From contig CAYQDF010000107.1 in the NCBI GenBank assembly GCA_964416175.1, positions 1 through 10,794 on the forward strand: a stretch of DNA of 10,794 bases, given 5' to 3'. Under the pieces are notes generated by a model. It saw nothing but the letters and a program-made list of their open reading frames with translations, searched no databases and had not been told where the DNA came from. The number at the start of each line of letters is the position of its first letter. Positions within the stretch are counted from its first letter, which is position 1. Shown piece by piece: positions 1 to 6,204 of this stretch. The translations under genes were made by a program, and so were the position numbers. This DNA comes from CAYQDF01 sp964416175. Lineage in GTDB: Bacteria; Chloroflexota; Anaerolineae; Anaerolineales; UBA4823.

Positions 1-217
1 TGAACCGACGCCGCCCTATTCCCAGGCGCAGGCGGAGAGCATCGTCGCCTGTCTGGCGCGCCGGCGGGAACTGATGGCATTCGACGCTGCCGCAGTGCTG
101 ATGCCGCGGCACGGGATCATCCTGGCGGGCGCCGACCTCTGGGCGGCGGTCGACGCGCTCGAGGTGATCGATTGGAACGCCTGGTGCCTCCTTGCCGGGA
201 AGCTGATCGAGGAGTGA
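1..217 (+). CDS. Class II aldolase/adducin-family protein, C-terminal part only
   Basis: The window opens inside this gene. The reading frame starts at base 2 and gives 71 residues before TGA at 215-217. The visible tail contains VLMPRHGIILAG, followed by a helix with DLWAAVDALEVIDWNAW. This matches the C-terminal signature of class II aldolase/adducin domains: a conserved histidine in an 'HG' turn, then a helix ending in a Glu/Asp-x-x-Ala pattern. Family members use a divalent metal, held by histidines, to cleave or epimerise sugar phosphates such as fuculose-1-phosphate or ribulose-5-phosphate. The other metal ligands and the substrate-defining N-terminus lie outside the window, so the substrate cannot be named. 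No good intrinsic terminator follows the stop codon. Confidence 0.72.
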   Translation, partial: EPTPPYSQAQAESIVACLARRRELMAFDAAAVLMPRHGIILAGADLWAAVDALEVIDWNAWCLLAGKLIEE

Positions 218-233
218 ACGGGTTGAGTCTGTC

Positions 234-273
234 TGGCTTCGACTGGCTTCGACAGGCTTCGACAAGCTCAGCC
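234..273. repeat. Short tandem repeat, 10-bp unit TGGCTTCGAC
   Basis: Two identical 10-bp units, TGGCTTCGAC at 234-243 and 244-253, are followed by AGGCTTCGAC at 254-263 and the diverged AAGCTCAGCC at 264-273. The last two units together read GGCTTCGACAAGCTCAGCC, which resembles a short dispersed intergenic repeat found in many bacterial genomes. The element lies wholly in the spacer after the aldolase-family stop. A perfect 12-bp palindrome, CCAGCGCGCTGG, sits just beyond it at 285-296. Confidence 0.6.
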
Positions 274-334
274 TCCAGCCTCAGCCAGCGCGCTGGATTG
301 TTCTATCCCGAAGGCATGTTCGTTAGGTTTTTTG

Positions 335-386
335 AGATCGCTTCCAGAAAGATCGGCTGGAAACTGGCCCGGCCGGTAAGCGATCT
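335..386. repeat. 9-bp perfect inverted repeat with nested hairpin
   Basis: AGATCGCTT (335-343) and AAGCGATCT (378-386) are perfect reverse complements. Inside them a 6-bp stem, TTCCAG (342-347) with CTGGAA (357-362), overlaps the left arm by two bases, so the two structures compete. The only T-run (328-333) lies 5' of the element on the plus strand. In the minus direction the structure is followed by A residues, so it is not a classic Rho-independent terminator for either flanking gene. It lies between the convergent ends of the aldolase-family gene and the secreted repeat protein. Function is unknown. Confidence 0.4.
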
Positions 387-406
387 GCGTCAACAATCCT
401 GATTCT

Positions 407-2563
407 TCATGGGCAGACCTGGAGCGTTACGTCGTCCACGAACATACTGGAGACTCCACCCACGCCGTTGTTGAACGTGCCGAACTGGATCTTGATGGTA
501 TAGCCGGCGTAGTTGCTCAGATCGAACGTATGGTTTTCCCACTGCTTCAGATTGCTGAGCTGCCACAGCAGGGTGTCGATCCAGTTCCCGTAGGCGTCCA
601 GGATGAGGATGTACTGCACATCGCCGCCGGAAGATGCCCCGAGCAGAGGCTCGCGCGTGGGACGATCCAGGACGGTATTCGCGAGGAGTTCCTGGCTTTT
701 CGACCAGGTCCAGGTGCTCAGCGTGGCGGTGTTTGCGCTCAACGGGATGGTCACCACCTGCCGGAAGTCCGAGTAGCTGAAGCGGTTATGTTCGATGAAT
801 TCGATGCCTGTCCGCATGGAACGCAGCCCGGAGTGAGCCCGCGTCGTCGAATAGCCTGCCGAGAACTCCGTGATCGGGATGATCCAGCCGTTGTTGTTCT
901 CGAAGCTGTTGTTCAGGAGGAGCTCACTGCATCCCGTCGGCGTCGGCGTCGGCGCGGGTGGGGTGATCGGGACGGGCGTGAGCGTCGGAGTCGGGCTGGC
1001 AATTGGGGTCGCGGTGGGCGGGAGGGAAGAGCAGCTGAGCAGGGTGGCGTCGTCGACAAACATGGAGGACTTCATCCCATCCCCGTCGTTGAAGGTGCCG
1101 AACTGGATCCGGATGGTGCTCCCCTTGTATTTGGTGAGGTCGAAAACCTTCAGGGTCCACTGCTGGGAGTTGCTGAGCTGCCACATGAGCGTTTCCAGGA
1201 TATATCCGCTGGTGTTCAAGACCAGCACGTACTGAACGTCGGTGGTCAGGACCGATTCTCCGAACAGGGTGCCGGGAGCTGGCGTCTGGGGGAGAGACAC
1301 ATTCGATGCCTCCAGGCTGCTCGGGTAGATCCACATGTTCAACGACGCGGAAGCCGCGTTAGAGGGAATGCTGACCACCTGGTAGGCGTCGGAGTAGCTG
1401 AACACATCCGATACGGCGCCGTAGATCCCCGTCCGCATGGAACGCGTTCCGCTGTGGGCTTGAAGGGTCGAGTAAGAAGCCGAATAGACGGTGGCAGGGA
1501 TCACCCAACCGTTGTTGTTCTCAAAGCCGGGATTGACCATCTGGTTGGCGCAGGTCGGTGGAATGCCTGTCGGAGTGGGGGTGGGAGCAGGCGGAACTCC
1601 TGATTCCGGGCAGGATTCAACCGACACGTCGTCCACGAACATGTAAGAGACTCCACCAATGCCGTCGTTGTAGGTGCCGATATGGATCTTGATGGATGTC
1701 CCTGCATATTTCGTCAGGTCGAACTCGTAGAGTCCCCACTGCGCATTATCGCTCAGCATCCAAAGCAGTGTACCAATCAGATTGTTGAATTGATCGAGCA
1801 CCACGACGTATTGGACATCAGTCGACAGCGCGGCTGACTCGAAGTCCGGGCCGCTCGGGCGCTCCGCCAGCGTGGTGGTGGTCGCCGCTGAGCCGCTCAC
1901 CGGATAGAGCCACAGCCTTGCGGTGACGCTGGTCGCGCTGGCGGGGATGGTGAACAACTGCCGGGTGGAGGAGTAACTGTACCGGTTATCCGCCGGGTTG
2001 ACGATCCCGGTTCGAACAGAGCGCGCCCCGGAATGGGCGGCGCTGGTGGTGTACGCCGCCGTGTATTCCGTCGCCGGCAGCTCCCAGGCCAGGTTATTCT
2101 CGAACCCGCCGTTGACGATCAACTCGCTGCACTGCTGCAGCGCGGTGAAATCTACTCCGCTGGTCGCCCCGGACAGGTCCACTTCTTTGACCGCGGGAGT
2201 GAACACATATCCTTCTGCGGACGGCGCGACGGCGTGACTGCCAGGCGGCAGCCCGTTCAGGGTGTAGTCGCCGTTCCCATTCGTGAAGGCGGTTTGCCCG
2301 CTGCTGTCGACGACTTTTACGTTCGGAATGGGGTTCTTATTCAGATCGGTCACCCGGCCCGAGATCCCATAGGTCTGGCTGAACCTGATGAAGGGGAGAA
2401 AGACCCCTGGCGGAGGCGCCCCGCCTGCCCCCGGGACAGGAGATTGGGTCGCCAGCCCGGCAAGCGGCTGCTCTGCCTGGCCAGACCGGGCGACGCTGGT
2501 GAGCAGAACGGAGGCGATGACGAGAAGAGACGTGATGATCAGGAACTTAGATATACCTTTCAT
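407..2563 (-). CDS. Secreted repeat protein: signal peptide, carboxypeptidase-regulatory-like domain and three jelly-roll-like modules
   Basis: This 718-residue protein is probably exported. Residues 1-30 form a signal peptide: a basic start (MKGISK), a hydrophobic core, and a likely cleavage after SGQA. Residues about 64-141 (GISGRVTDLNKNPIPNVKV onward) form a carboxypeptidase-regulatory-like beta-sandwich. Three modules follow at about 145-318, 338-511 and 545-717, joined by Pro/Thr-rich linkers (PAPTPTPTG and a longer one). Each module shares a GFENN-like start, HSG-R-S-RTGI, DVQY, a TLLW-LS motif, FDL-KY and MFVDD. The pattern suggests a galactose-binding or CBM-like sandwich, but I recognise no named family and see no catalytic motif. 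There is no C-terminal anchor, so it is probably released or held by binding. AAGGAG at 2570-2575, six bases before the ATG, supports the start. Carbohydrate or surface binding is an inference. Confidence 0.85.
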   Translation of the reverse strand: MKGISKFLIITSLLVIASVLLTSVARSGQAEQPLAGLATQSPVPGAGGAPPPGVFLPFIRFSQTYGISGRVTDLNKNPIPNVKVVDSSGQTAFTNGNGDYTLNGLPPGSHAVAPSAEGYVFTPAVKEVDLSGATSGVDFTALQQCSELIVNGGFENNLAWELPATEYTAAYTTSAAHSGARSVRTGIVNPADNRYSYSSTRQLFTIPASATSVTARLWLYPVSGSAATTTTLAERPSGPDFESAALSTDVQYVVVLDQFNNLIGTLLWMLSDNAQWGLYEFDLTKYAGTSIKIHIGTYNDGIGGVSYMFVDDVSVESCPESGVPPAPTPTPTGIPPTCANQMVNPGFENNNGWVIPATVYSASYSTLQAHSGTRSMRTGIYGAVSDVFSYSDAYQVVSIPSNAASASLNMWIYPSSLEASNVSLPQTPAPGTLFGESVLTTDVQYVLVLNTSGYILETLMWQLSNSQQWTLKVFDLTKYKGSTIRIQFGTFNDGDGMKSSMFVDDATLLSCSSLPPTATPIASPTPTLTPVPITPPAPTPTPTGCSELLLNNSFENNNGWIIPITEFSAGYSTTRAHSGLRSMRTGIEFIEHNRFSYSDFRQVVTIPLSANTATLSTWTWSKSQELLANTVLDRPTREPLLGASSGGDVQYILILDAYGNWIDTLLWQLSNLKQWENHTFDLSNYAGYTIKIQFGTFNNGVGGVSSMFVDDVTLQVCP
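413..2131 (-). repeat. Three intragenic copies of a ~520-bp module
   Basis: The three modules of the secreted protein are encoded at 1610-2131 (first), 1031-1552 (second) and 413-931 (third). At protein level they are 174, 174 and 173 residues, measured from the first to the second cysteine. The second and third look closest to each other (ENNNGW-IP, HSG-RSMRTGI, SSMFVDD in both), while the first is more diverged (ENNLAWELPAT, VSYMFVDD). Duplication inside the gene is the simplest explanation. Confidence 0.8.
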
Positions 2564-2821
2564 GGCCTGCTCCTTAATCAGGTTTCTGCTGGATATTCGA
2601 TCCTGGACCTGTCTTTACCGCTGGTTTCCCCGACATCCTGGATAAGGGCGCTGACACCCGGGGTAACTCGGCGGATCCGGTCTGGCAATCAACAACAAAA
2701 GCCCTCATTTTCCCGTTCTCCCGAACTGACTTTAATTATCCTTTAATAGTCTACGCCAGATCGGTGCGTTCGTCAATCGAATTCGCCGCTTCTGGGGGAT
2801 CCCCTGATAAATCTGTAAACC

Positions 2822-2866
2822 TTTTGGGATTGGAGGGGATCAAGTAAAATCAGCGGGTATGCCCGC
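2822..2866 (+). promoter_or_regulatory. Candidate promoter with adjacent hairpin, upstream of the holin-like gene
   Basis: TAAAAT at 2845-2850 is one base from a consensus -10 box. A weak TTTTGG lies 17 bp upstream (2822-2827). Immediately downstream, GCGGG-TATG-CCCGC (2853-2866) is a perfect 5-bp stem with a 4-base loop, placed where the transcript would begin. It could be an operator or a 5' stabilising hairpin. The -35 match is poor, so this is tentative. Confidence 0.3.
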
Positions 2867-2937
2867 AAGCCTTTCCAGACTCCACGCCAGTCCTGGAAAA
2901 GTCTAGGTGAAAGCCTTCAGGAGTCGGAATAAGAAAA

Positions 2938-2943
2938 AAGGAG
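2938..2943 (+). promoter_or_regulatory. Ribosome binding site fixing the holin-like start at 2952
   Basis: AAGGAG lies 8 nt before the ATG at 2952. An in-frame GTG at 2907 would add 15 residues rich in Lys and Arg (KAFRSRNKKKG) ahead of the first transmembrane helix. That GTG has no comparable ribosome binding site, so the ATG is preferred. Confidence 0.75.
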
Positions 2944-2951
2944 AAGGTCCC

Positions 2952-3332
2952 ATGCAAAAGATCCTGATCAGCTGGGTGATCACTGCCATCGCGGTGGCGG
3001 CAGCCGCCTGGCTCATCCCCGGCATCGATGTCGACGGCGCCAACGGCACGAATACCGTTATCGTCATGGCGGCGGTGCTTGGCCTGGTGAACGCGGTCCT
3101 CCGGCCCATTCTGGCGTTGCTCTCCTGCGGATGCATCATCGCCACGCTCGGCCTGTTCATGCTCGTGATCAACACAGCCACTTTTTTGATAGCCTCTAAT
3201 ATCACGAACTGGCTGCTCCAGGGCCAGGGATTCCAGGTGCAGGGATTCTGGCCCGCCTTCTTTGGCGCCCTCGTGGTCAGCGTGGTCTCGTTCATACTCT
3301 CGATGGTGCTTTACAGCGAACGGGACAGGTGA
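2952..3332 (+). CDS. Phage-holin-4-like / YvlD-family membrane protein
   Basis: This is a 126-residue integral membrane protein with four predicted helices at about residues 4-25, 34-57, 61-83 and 98-120. The family signature is clear: helix 2 ends with GLVNAVLRPILALLS, and helix 3 reads ATLGLFMLVINTATFL, the NA-x-x-RPI plus TLGLF-x-LVIN pattern of the PF04020 group (including Bacillus YvlD). Despite the 'phage holin' label, these are usually chromosomal and are tied to envelope or stress functions rather than lysis. No phage gene is nearby. The length is normal for the family and the tail YSERDR is charged. A 96-nt gap separates it from the downstream GH13 gene, so cotranscription is possible but not certain. 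Confidence 0.88.
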   Translation: MQKILISWVITAIAVAAAAWLIPGIDVDGANGTNTVIVMAAVLGLVNAVLRPILALLSCGCIIATLGLFMLVINTATFLIASNITNWLLQGQGFQVQGFWPAFFGALVVSVVSFILSMVLYSERDR

Positions 3333-3416
3333 TCAGCTTGCGGCACCGAACGCTTCGCGACCTGCGAGCTGCGCAGCCCATCTGGGCGGCAGTAATTGAA
3401 TTCCCCTGGAATGCAC

Positions 3417-3422
3417 AGGTGA
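3417..3422 (+). promoter_or_regulatory. Ribosome binding site supporting a TTG start at 3429
   Basis: AGGTGA ends six bases before TTG at 3429-3431. A TGA at 3420-3422 closes the same frame just upstream, so translation cannot begin earlier. An ATG at 3422 lies in another frame and meets a stop within nine codons. Confidence 0.55.
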
Positions 3423-3428
3423 TGGACC

Positions 3429-4907
3429 TTGTCCGGGCTTCAGGCTGACCCGGCCCTCTACCAGGCCAACACCCGCGTCTGGCTGCGCCGTCTGGCTGAC
3501 CGGCTGGGTAGACCGGCGACGCTGGGCGACGTCCCGGACAAAGAGCTGGACCGGCTCGCCCGGCTCGGCTTCGATTGGGTTTACCTGCTGGGCGTCTGGC
3601 AGACCAGCCCTCTCGGGCGGGAGATCGCCCTCCAGCTCCCAGAAGCGCTGGCCGAATATCAGGCAGCTCTCCCGGATTTCAAACCAGCAGACGTGTGCGG
3701 ATCGTGCTTTGCGATCACAGGCTACATGGTCAGCCCCGAGCTGGGCGGCGACGCAGCGTTGAGCCGGTTTCGTCAGCGGTTGAACTCGCTCGGGATGCGC
3801 TTGATGCTGGATTTCATCCCGAACCACACCGGCCGTGACCATCCCTGGGTATTGAGCCGCCCCGAATTCTACGTCACCGGCTCCCCGGAAGACCTGGCGC
3901 GAGAACCGGAGAACTTCGGCGAGGTTCCAGGCGGAAAAGGCATCCTTGCCTTTGGCCGCGATCCCTACTTCTCTGGGTGGCGGGATACTTTCCAGCTGAA
4001 CTATGGGAATCCGGACCTCCAGGAAGCGATGATCGCGGAGCTGCTCAAAATCGCCAGGCTGTGCGACGGTGTCCGCTGCGACGTTGCGATGCTGGTCCTC
4101 CCGCAGGTCTTCCAGCGCACGTGGGGGATCCAGGCCCAGCCGTTCTGGCCGCGGGCGATCGAAGCCGTACGGGCCAGTTTCCCAGAATTTACCTTCCTGG
4201 CTGAGGTGTACTGGGACCTTGAGTGGACGCTCCAGCAGGAGGGATTCGATTACACCTACGACAAGCGCCTCTACGACCGGCTGCGCGCCTGGCAGCCCCG
4301 CCAGGTGCGGGAGCACTTCTTCGCCAGCTTGGACTACCAGAAAAAGCTCGTGCGCTTCCTGGAAAACCACGACGAGCCGCGCGCTGCGGCCACATTCCCG
4401 CCCGGTGCTCACCAGGCAGCGGCGGCGATCACGTTCCTTTCACCGGGATTGAAGTTTTTCCACCAGGGGCAGCTGGAAGGGGCGCGCGTCCGCCTGCCGG
4501 TGCAGCTGTGCCGCGCCCCGGTCGAACCTCTCGACCCTGTGCTCGCGGACTTCTACGAGCGCCTGCTCCAGGTCATGAAGAGGCCAGAATTCCGGTGCAG
4601 CCGCTGGCAGCTGCTCGAGCCTCTCCAGGCCTGGACCGGAAACCTGACGTATGACTGCATCATCGCATTTGGCTGGAGCGGCGCGGCCGGGGAAAAGCTC
4701 CTGGTTGCGGTCAACTACTCCCCGGAACAGGGGCAGTGCTACCTCCGTCTTCCTTTCCCCGAGCTGGAAGGCAGGCGGATTCGCCTCGCCGATCAGCTGG
4801 GAGATGTCGTGTACGAACGCTCCGGGAAGGATCTGATGGAGAGCGGCCTGTACCTCGACCTCCCTCCCTGGGGAGTGCACGTCTTCGAACTGTCAGTGAT
4901 GGAATGA
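3429..4907 (+). CDS. GH13 alpha-amylase-family glycoside hydrolase or transglycosidase
   Basis: This 492-residue protein carries all four conserved GH13 regions. Region I is DFIPNHTG (D128, N132, H133). Region II is DGVRCDVAM, with R216 and nucleophile D218. Region III is FLAEVYW, with acid/base E259. Region IV is FLENHDEPR, with N313, H314 and transition-state stabiliser D315. The (beta/alpha)8 barrel starts at about residue 10 (LYQANTRVWLRRL) and a small C-terminal beta domain begins around residue 400. It has no signal peptide, so it is probably cytoplasmic and acts on alpha-glucans, maltooligosaccharides or a small alpha-glucoside. It is compact, without extra starch-binding domains. Substrate and hydrolase versus transferase activity cannot be read from the motifs. 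The TTG start is chosen from its ribosome binding site and the upstream in-frame stop. The dehydrogenase gene follows after 3 nt, implying one transcript. Confidence 0.93.
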   Translation: MSGLQADPALYQANTRVWLRRLADRLGRPATLGDVPDKELDRLARLGFDWVYLLGVWQTSPLGREIALQLPEALAEYQAALPDFKPADVCGSCFAITGYMVSPELGGDAALSRFRQRLNSLGMRLMLDFIPNHTGRDHPWVLSRPEFYVTGSPEDLAREPENFGEVPGGKGILAFGRDPYFSGWRDTFQLNYGNPDLQEAMIAELLKIARLCDGVRCDVAMLVLPQVFQRTWGIQAQPFWPRAIEAVRASFPEFTFLAEVYWDLEWTLQQEGFDYTYDKRLYDRLRAWQPRQVREHFFASLDYQKKLVRFLENHDEPRAAATFPPGAHQAAAAITFLSPGLKFFHQGQLEGARVRLPVQLCRAPVEPLDPVLADFYERLLQVMKRPEFRCSRWQLLEPLQAWTGNLTYDCIIAFGWSGAAGEKLLVAVNYSPEQGQCYLRLPFPELEGRRIRLADQLGDVVYERSGKDLMESGLYLDLPPWGVHVFELSVME

Positions 4908-4910
4908 AAA

Positions 4911-6143
4911 ATGCGCGCCATCAAATTTAACGCCACGATCCCCCGTTACCTGCTTGGTGTTGCGTTCAGCAAAGTCTACCCGCCCATCCTGTGGTCCGGG
5001 CTGTCCTGCACTGCCTACGCCGAGGTCCCCGATCCGCGCCTGCCTGGCGAGGACTGGACCATTGTCCGGACCCGCCTGGGCGGGATCTGCGGGACCGATA
5101 CTTCCACGATCTTCCTCACCACCAGCCCTTACTTCACCCCGCTGACCTCCATGCCGCATATCATCGGGCACGAGAACGTGGGCCGACTTGCCCTGGTGGG
5201 GAAGGAAATCGACGGCTGGCAGGCTGGCGAGCGGGTGGTCGTCGAGCCAGTCCTCTGGTGCCGGCCACGCGGGTTCAAAGACCTGTGCCGGTTCTGCGCC
5301 CGGGGGGAGATCAACCGCTGCGAGCGGACGACAGAGGGGGACCTGTCGCCCGGCCTCATTTCCGGCGCCTGCCGCGACACGGGCGGCAGCTGGGCGCCGT
5401 ATTTCCTTGCCCACCGCAGCCAGCTGTACCGGGTCCCGGACGCGGTCAGCGACGAAAATGCCCTGATGATCGAGCCGCTGGCGGTCTCGCTCCACGCGGT
5501 GCTGCAGAATTACCCCGCGGACGCGGACCGGGTGCTGATCGCCGGGGCGGGCTCGATCGGGTTGTGCGTCCTGGCAGCTCTCCGGGGACTGGGGTCTCAG
5601 GCTGAGACCGTGGTCCTGGCCAGGTACGGCTTCCAGGCGGAAGCAGCCCGCAAACTGGGCGCATCTGCGGTCGTAATGACCGATCGGGAGAGCGGTCATT
5701 ACGAGGCGCTCGCGGAAATTTTCGGCGCGCGCGTCCGCAGCCCGATTCTGGGTAAAAAGATCGTCCTCGGCGGCGCTGACATCACTTTCGAGTGCGTCGG
5801 CAGCGACAGCTCCATCGATGACTGCCTGCGGCTGACCCGCAACGGGGGAAAGGTGGTGCTGGTCGGAGTGCCGGGGATCGCCAGGGGGATTGACTGGTCC
5901 GCGATCTTCGCCCAGGAGCTCGTGGTCAGGGCGGCGTCCTATTATCACCACGCGGAGCGTTTCAAAGGGAAAAAGTGGAAGACGTTCGACCTGGCCATCG
6001 ACCTGCTGGCGCGCGGGGCGGTGGACCTCTCCTGGATGGTGACGCACAGGTTCCCGCTGCACGAATACCGCCGGGCTTTCGACCTGACCCACAGGCGAGC
6101 AGATGGCCGCGCGTTAAAAATCGTCTTCGAATTCCAGGAATGA
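4911..6143 (+). CDS. Zinc-dependent medium-chain alcohol/polyol dehydrogenase
   Basis: This 410-residue oxidoreductase belongs to the MDR superfamily. The catalytic zinc site is visible as GGICGTD (C60) and GHEN (H87, E88), with E188 in IEPLAVSLHA as a further candidate ligand. Four cysteines at 117, 126, 129 and 137 fit the structural zinc lobe, although the first spacing is stretched by an RPRGFKD insertion. The Rossmann domain begins with LIAGAGSIG (about 209-217) for NAD(P)(H). The C-terminus returns to the catalytic domain (FPLHEYRRAFDL). At 410 residues it is longer than the usual 340-360, partly because about 30 extra residues precede the catalytic fold. Members oxidise alcohols, polyols, sugars or threonine, and the substrate here is unknown. 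Its ATG lies 3 nt after the GH13 stop, suggesting translational coupling and a shared carbohydrate pathway. Confidence 0.9.
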   Translation: MRAIKFNATIPRYLLGVAFSKVYPPILWSGLSCTAYAEVPDPRLPGEDWTIVRTRLGGICGTDTSTIFLTTSPYFTPLTSMPHIIGHENVGRLALVGKEIDGWQAGERVVVEPVLWCRPRGFKDLCRFCARGEINRCERTTEGDLSPGLISGACRDTGGSWAPYFLAHRSQLYRVPDAVSDENALMIEPLAVSLHAVLQNYPADADRVLIAGAGSIGLCVLAALRGLGSQAETVVLARYGFQAEAARKLGASAVVMTDRESGHYEALAEIFGARVRSPILGKKIVLGGADITFECVGSDSSIDDCLRLTRNGGKVVLVGVPGIARGIDWSAIFAQELVVRAASYYHHAERFKGKKWKTFDLAIDLLARGAVDLSWMVTHRFPLHEYRRAFDLTHRRADGRALKIVFEFQE

Positions 6144-6174
6144 GGGTCTGGATTTAAATAAAACAAGGGGCTGT

Positions 6175-6204
6175 CCAGGATCTCTGGCAAGATTTTCTCG
6201 TTTT
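6175..6204 (+). terminator. Weak candidate terminator between convergent genes
   Basis: CCAG (6175-6178) and CTGG (6184-6187) can form a 4-bp stem with a 5-base loop. A T-rich stretch (ATTTTCTCGTTTT) follows up to the SagB-type stop codon. The stem is too short for a confident Rho-independent terminator. It is the only candidate in the 60-nt gap between the convergent dehydrogenase and SagB-type genes. Confidence 0.25.

Larger units (their letters stand above)
2564..2951. other. 388-nt divergent intergenic region
   Basis: This stretch separates the divergent secreted-protein and holin-like genes, and I find no credible gene in it. It contains a pair of TTTAAT direct repeats, 11 bp apart (2731-2736 and 2742-2747), in the most AT-rich part. 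A GATAAT hexamer on the minus strand (2740-2735) has no matching -35 box. There are also a perfect palindrome GGGGATCCCC (2795-2804) and a candidate plus-strand promoter with hairpin at 2822-2866. The leader of the secreted-protein gene would be about 170 nt if transcription starts in the AT-rich segment. Confidence 0.5.

Noticed and set aside
172..402. Possible small plus-strand gene of 76 codons
   Set aside because: It starts inside the aldolase-family gene in another frame, runs through the tandem repeat, and shows no ribosome binding site or domain.
530..1603. Long plus-strand open frame (357 codons) opposite the secreted repeat protein
   Set aside because: It is antisense to a clearly coding, repeat-structured gene. 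Its translation is rich in Arg and Gly with no domain logic, as expected in GC-rich DNA.
2952..3332. Phage origin suggested by the holin-like protein
   Set aside because: This family is commonly chromosomal (YvlD type), and no endolysin, structural or integrase gene is present.
3333..4412. Minus-strand open frame of 359 codons opposite the GH13 gene
   Set aside because: The plus strand carries all four GH13 catalytic regions. The reverse frame shows no recognisable motif.
4893..6092. Minus-strand open frame of 399 codons opposite the dehydrogenase
   Set aside because: It is a shadow of the MDR gene; the zinc and Rossmann motifs are on the plus strand.
6165..6180. AAGGGGCTGTCCAGGA as a possible insertion-sequence end
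   Set aside because: It loosely resembles terminal repeats of some IS elements, but no partner inverted repeat, target duplication or transposase remnant is visible.
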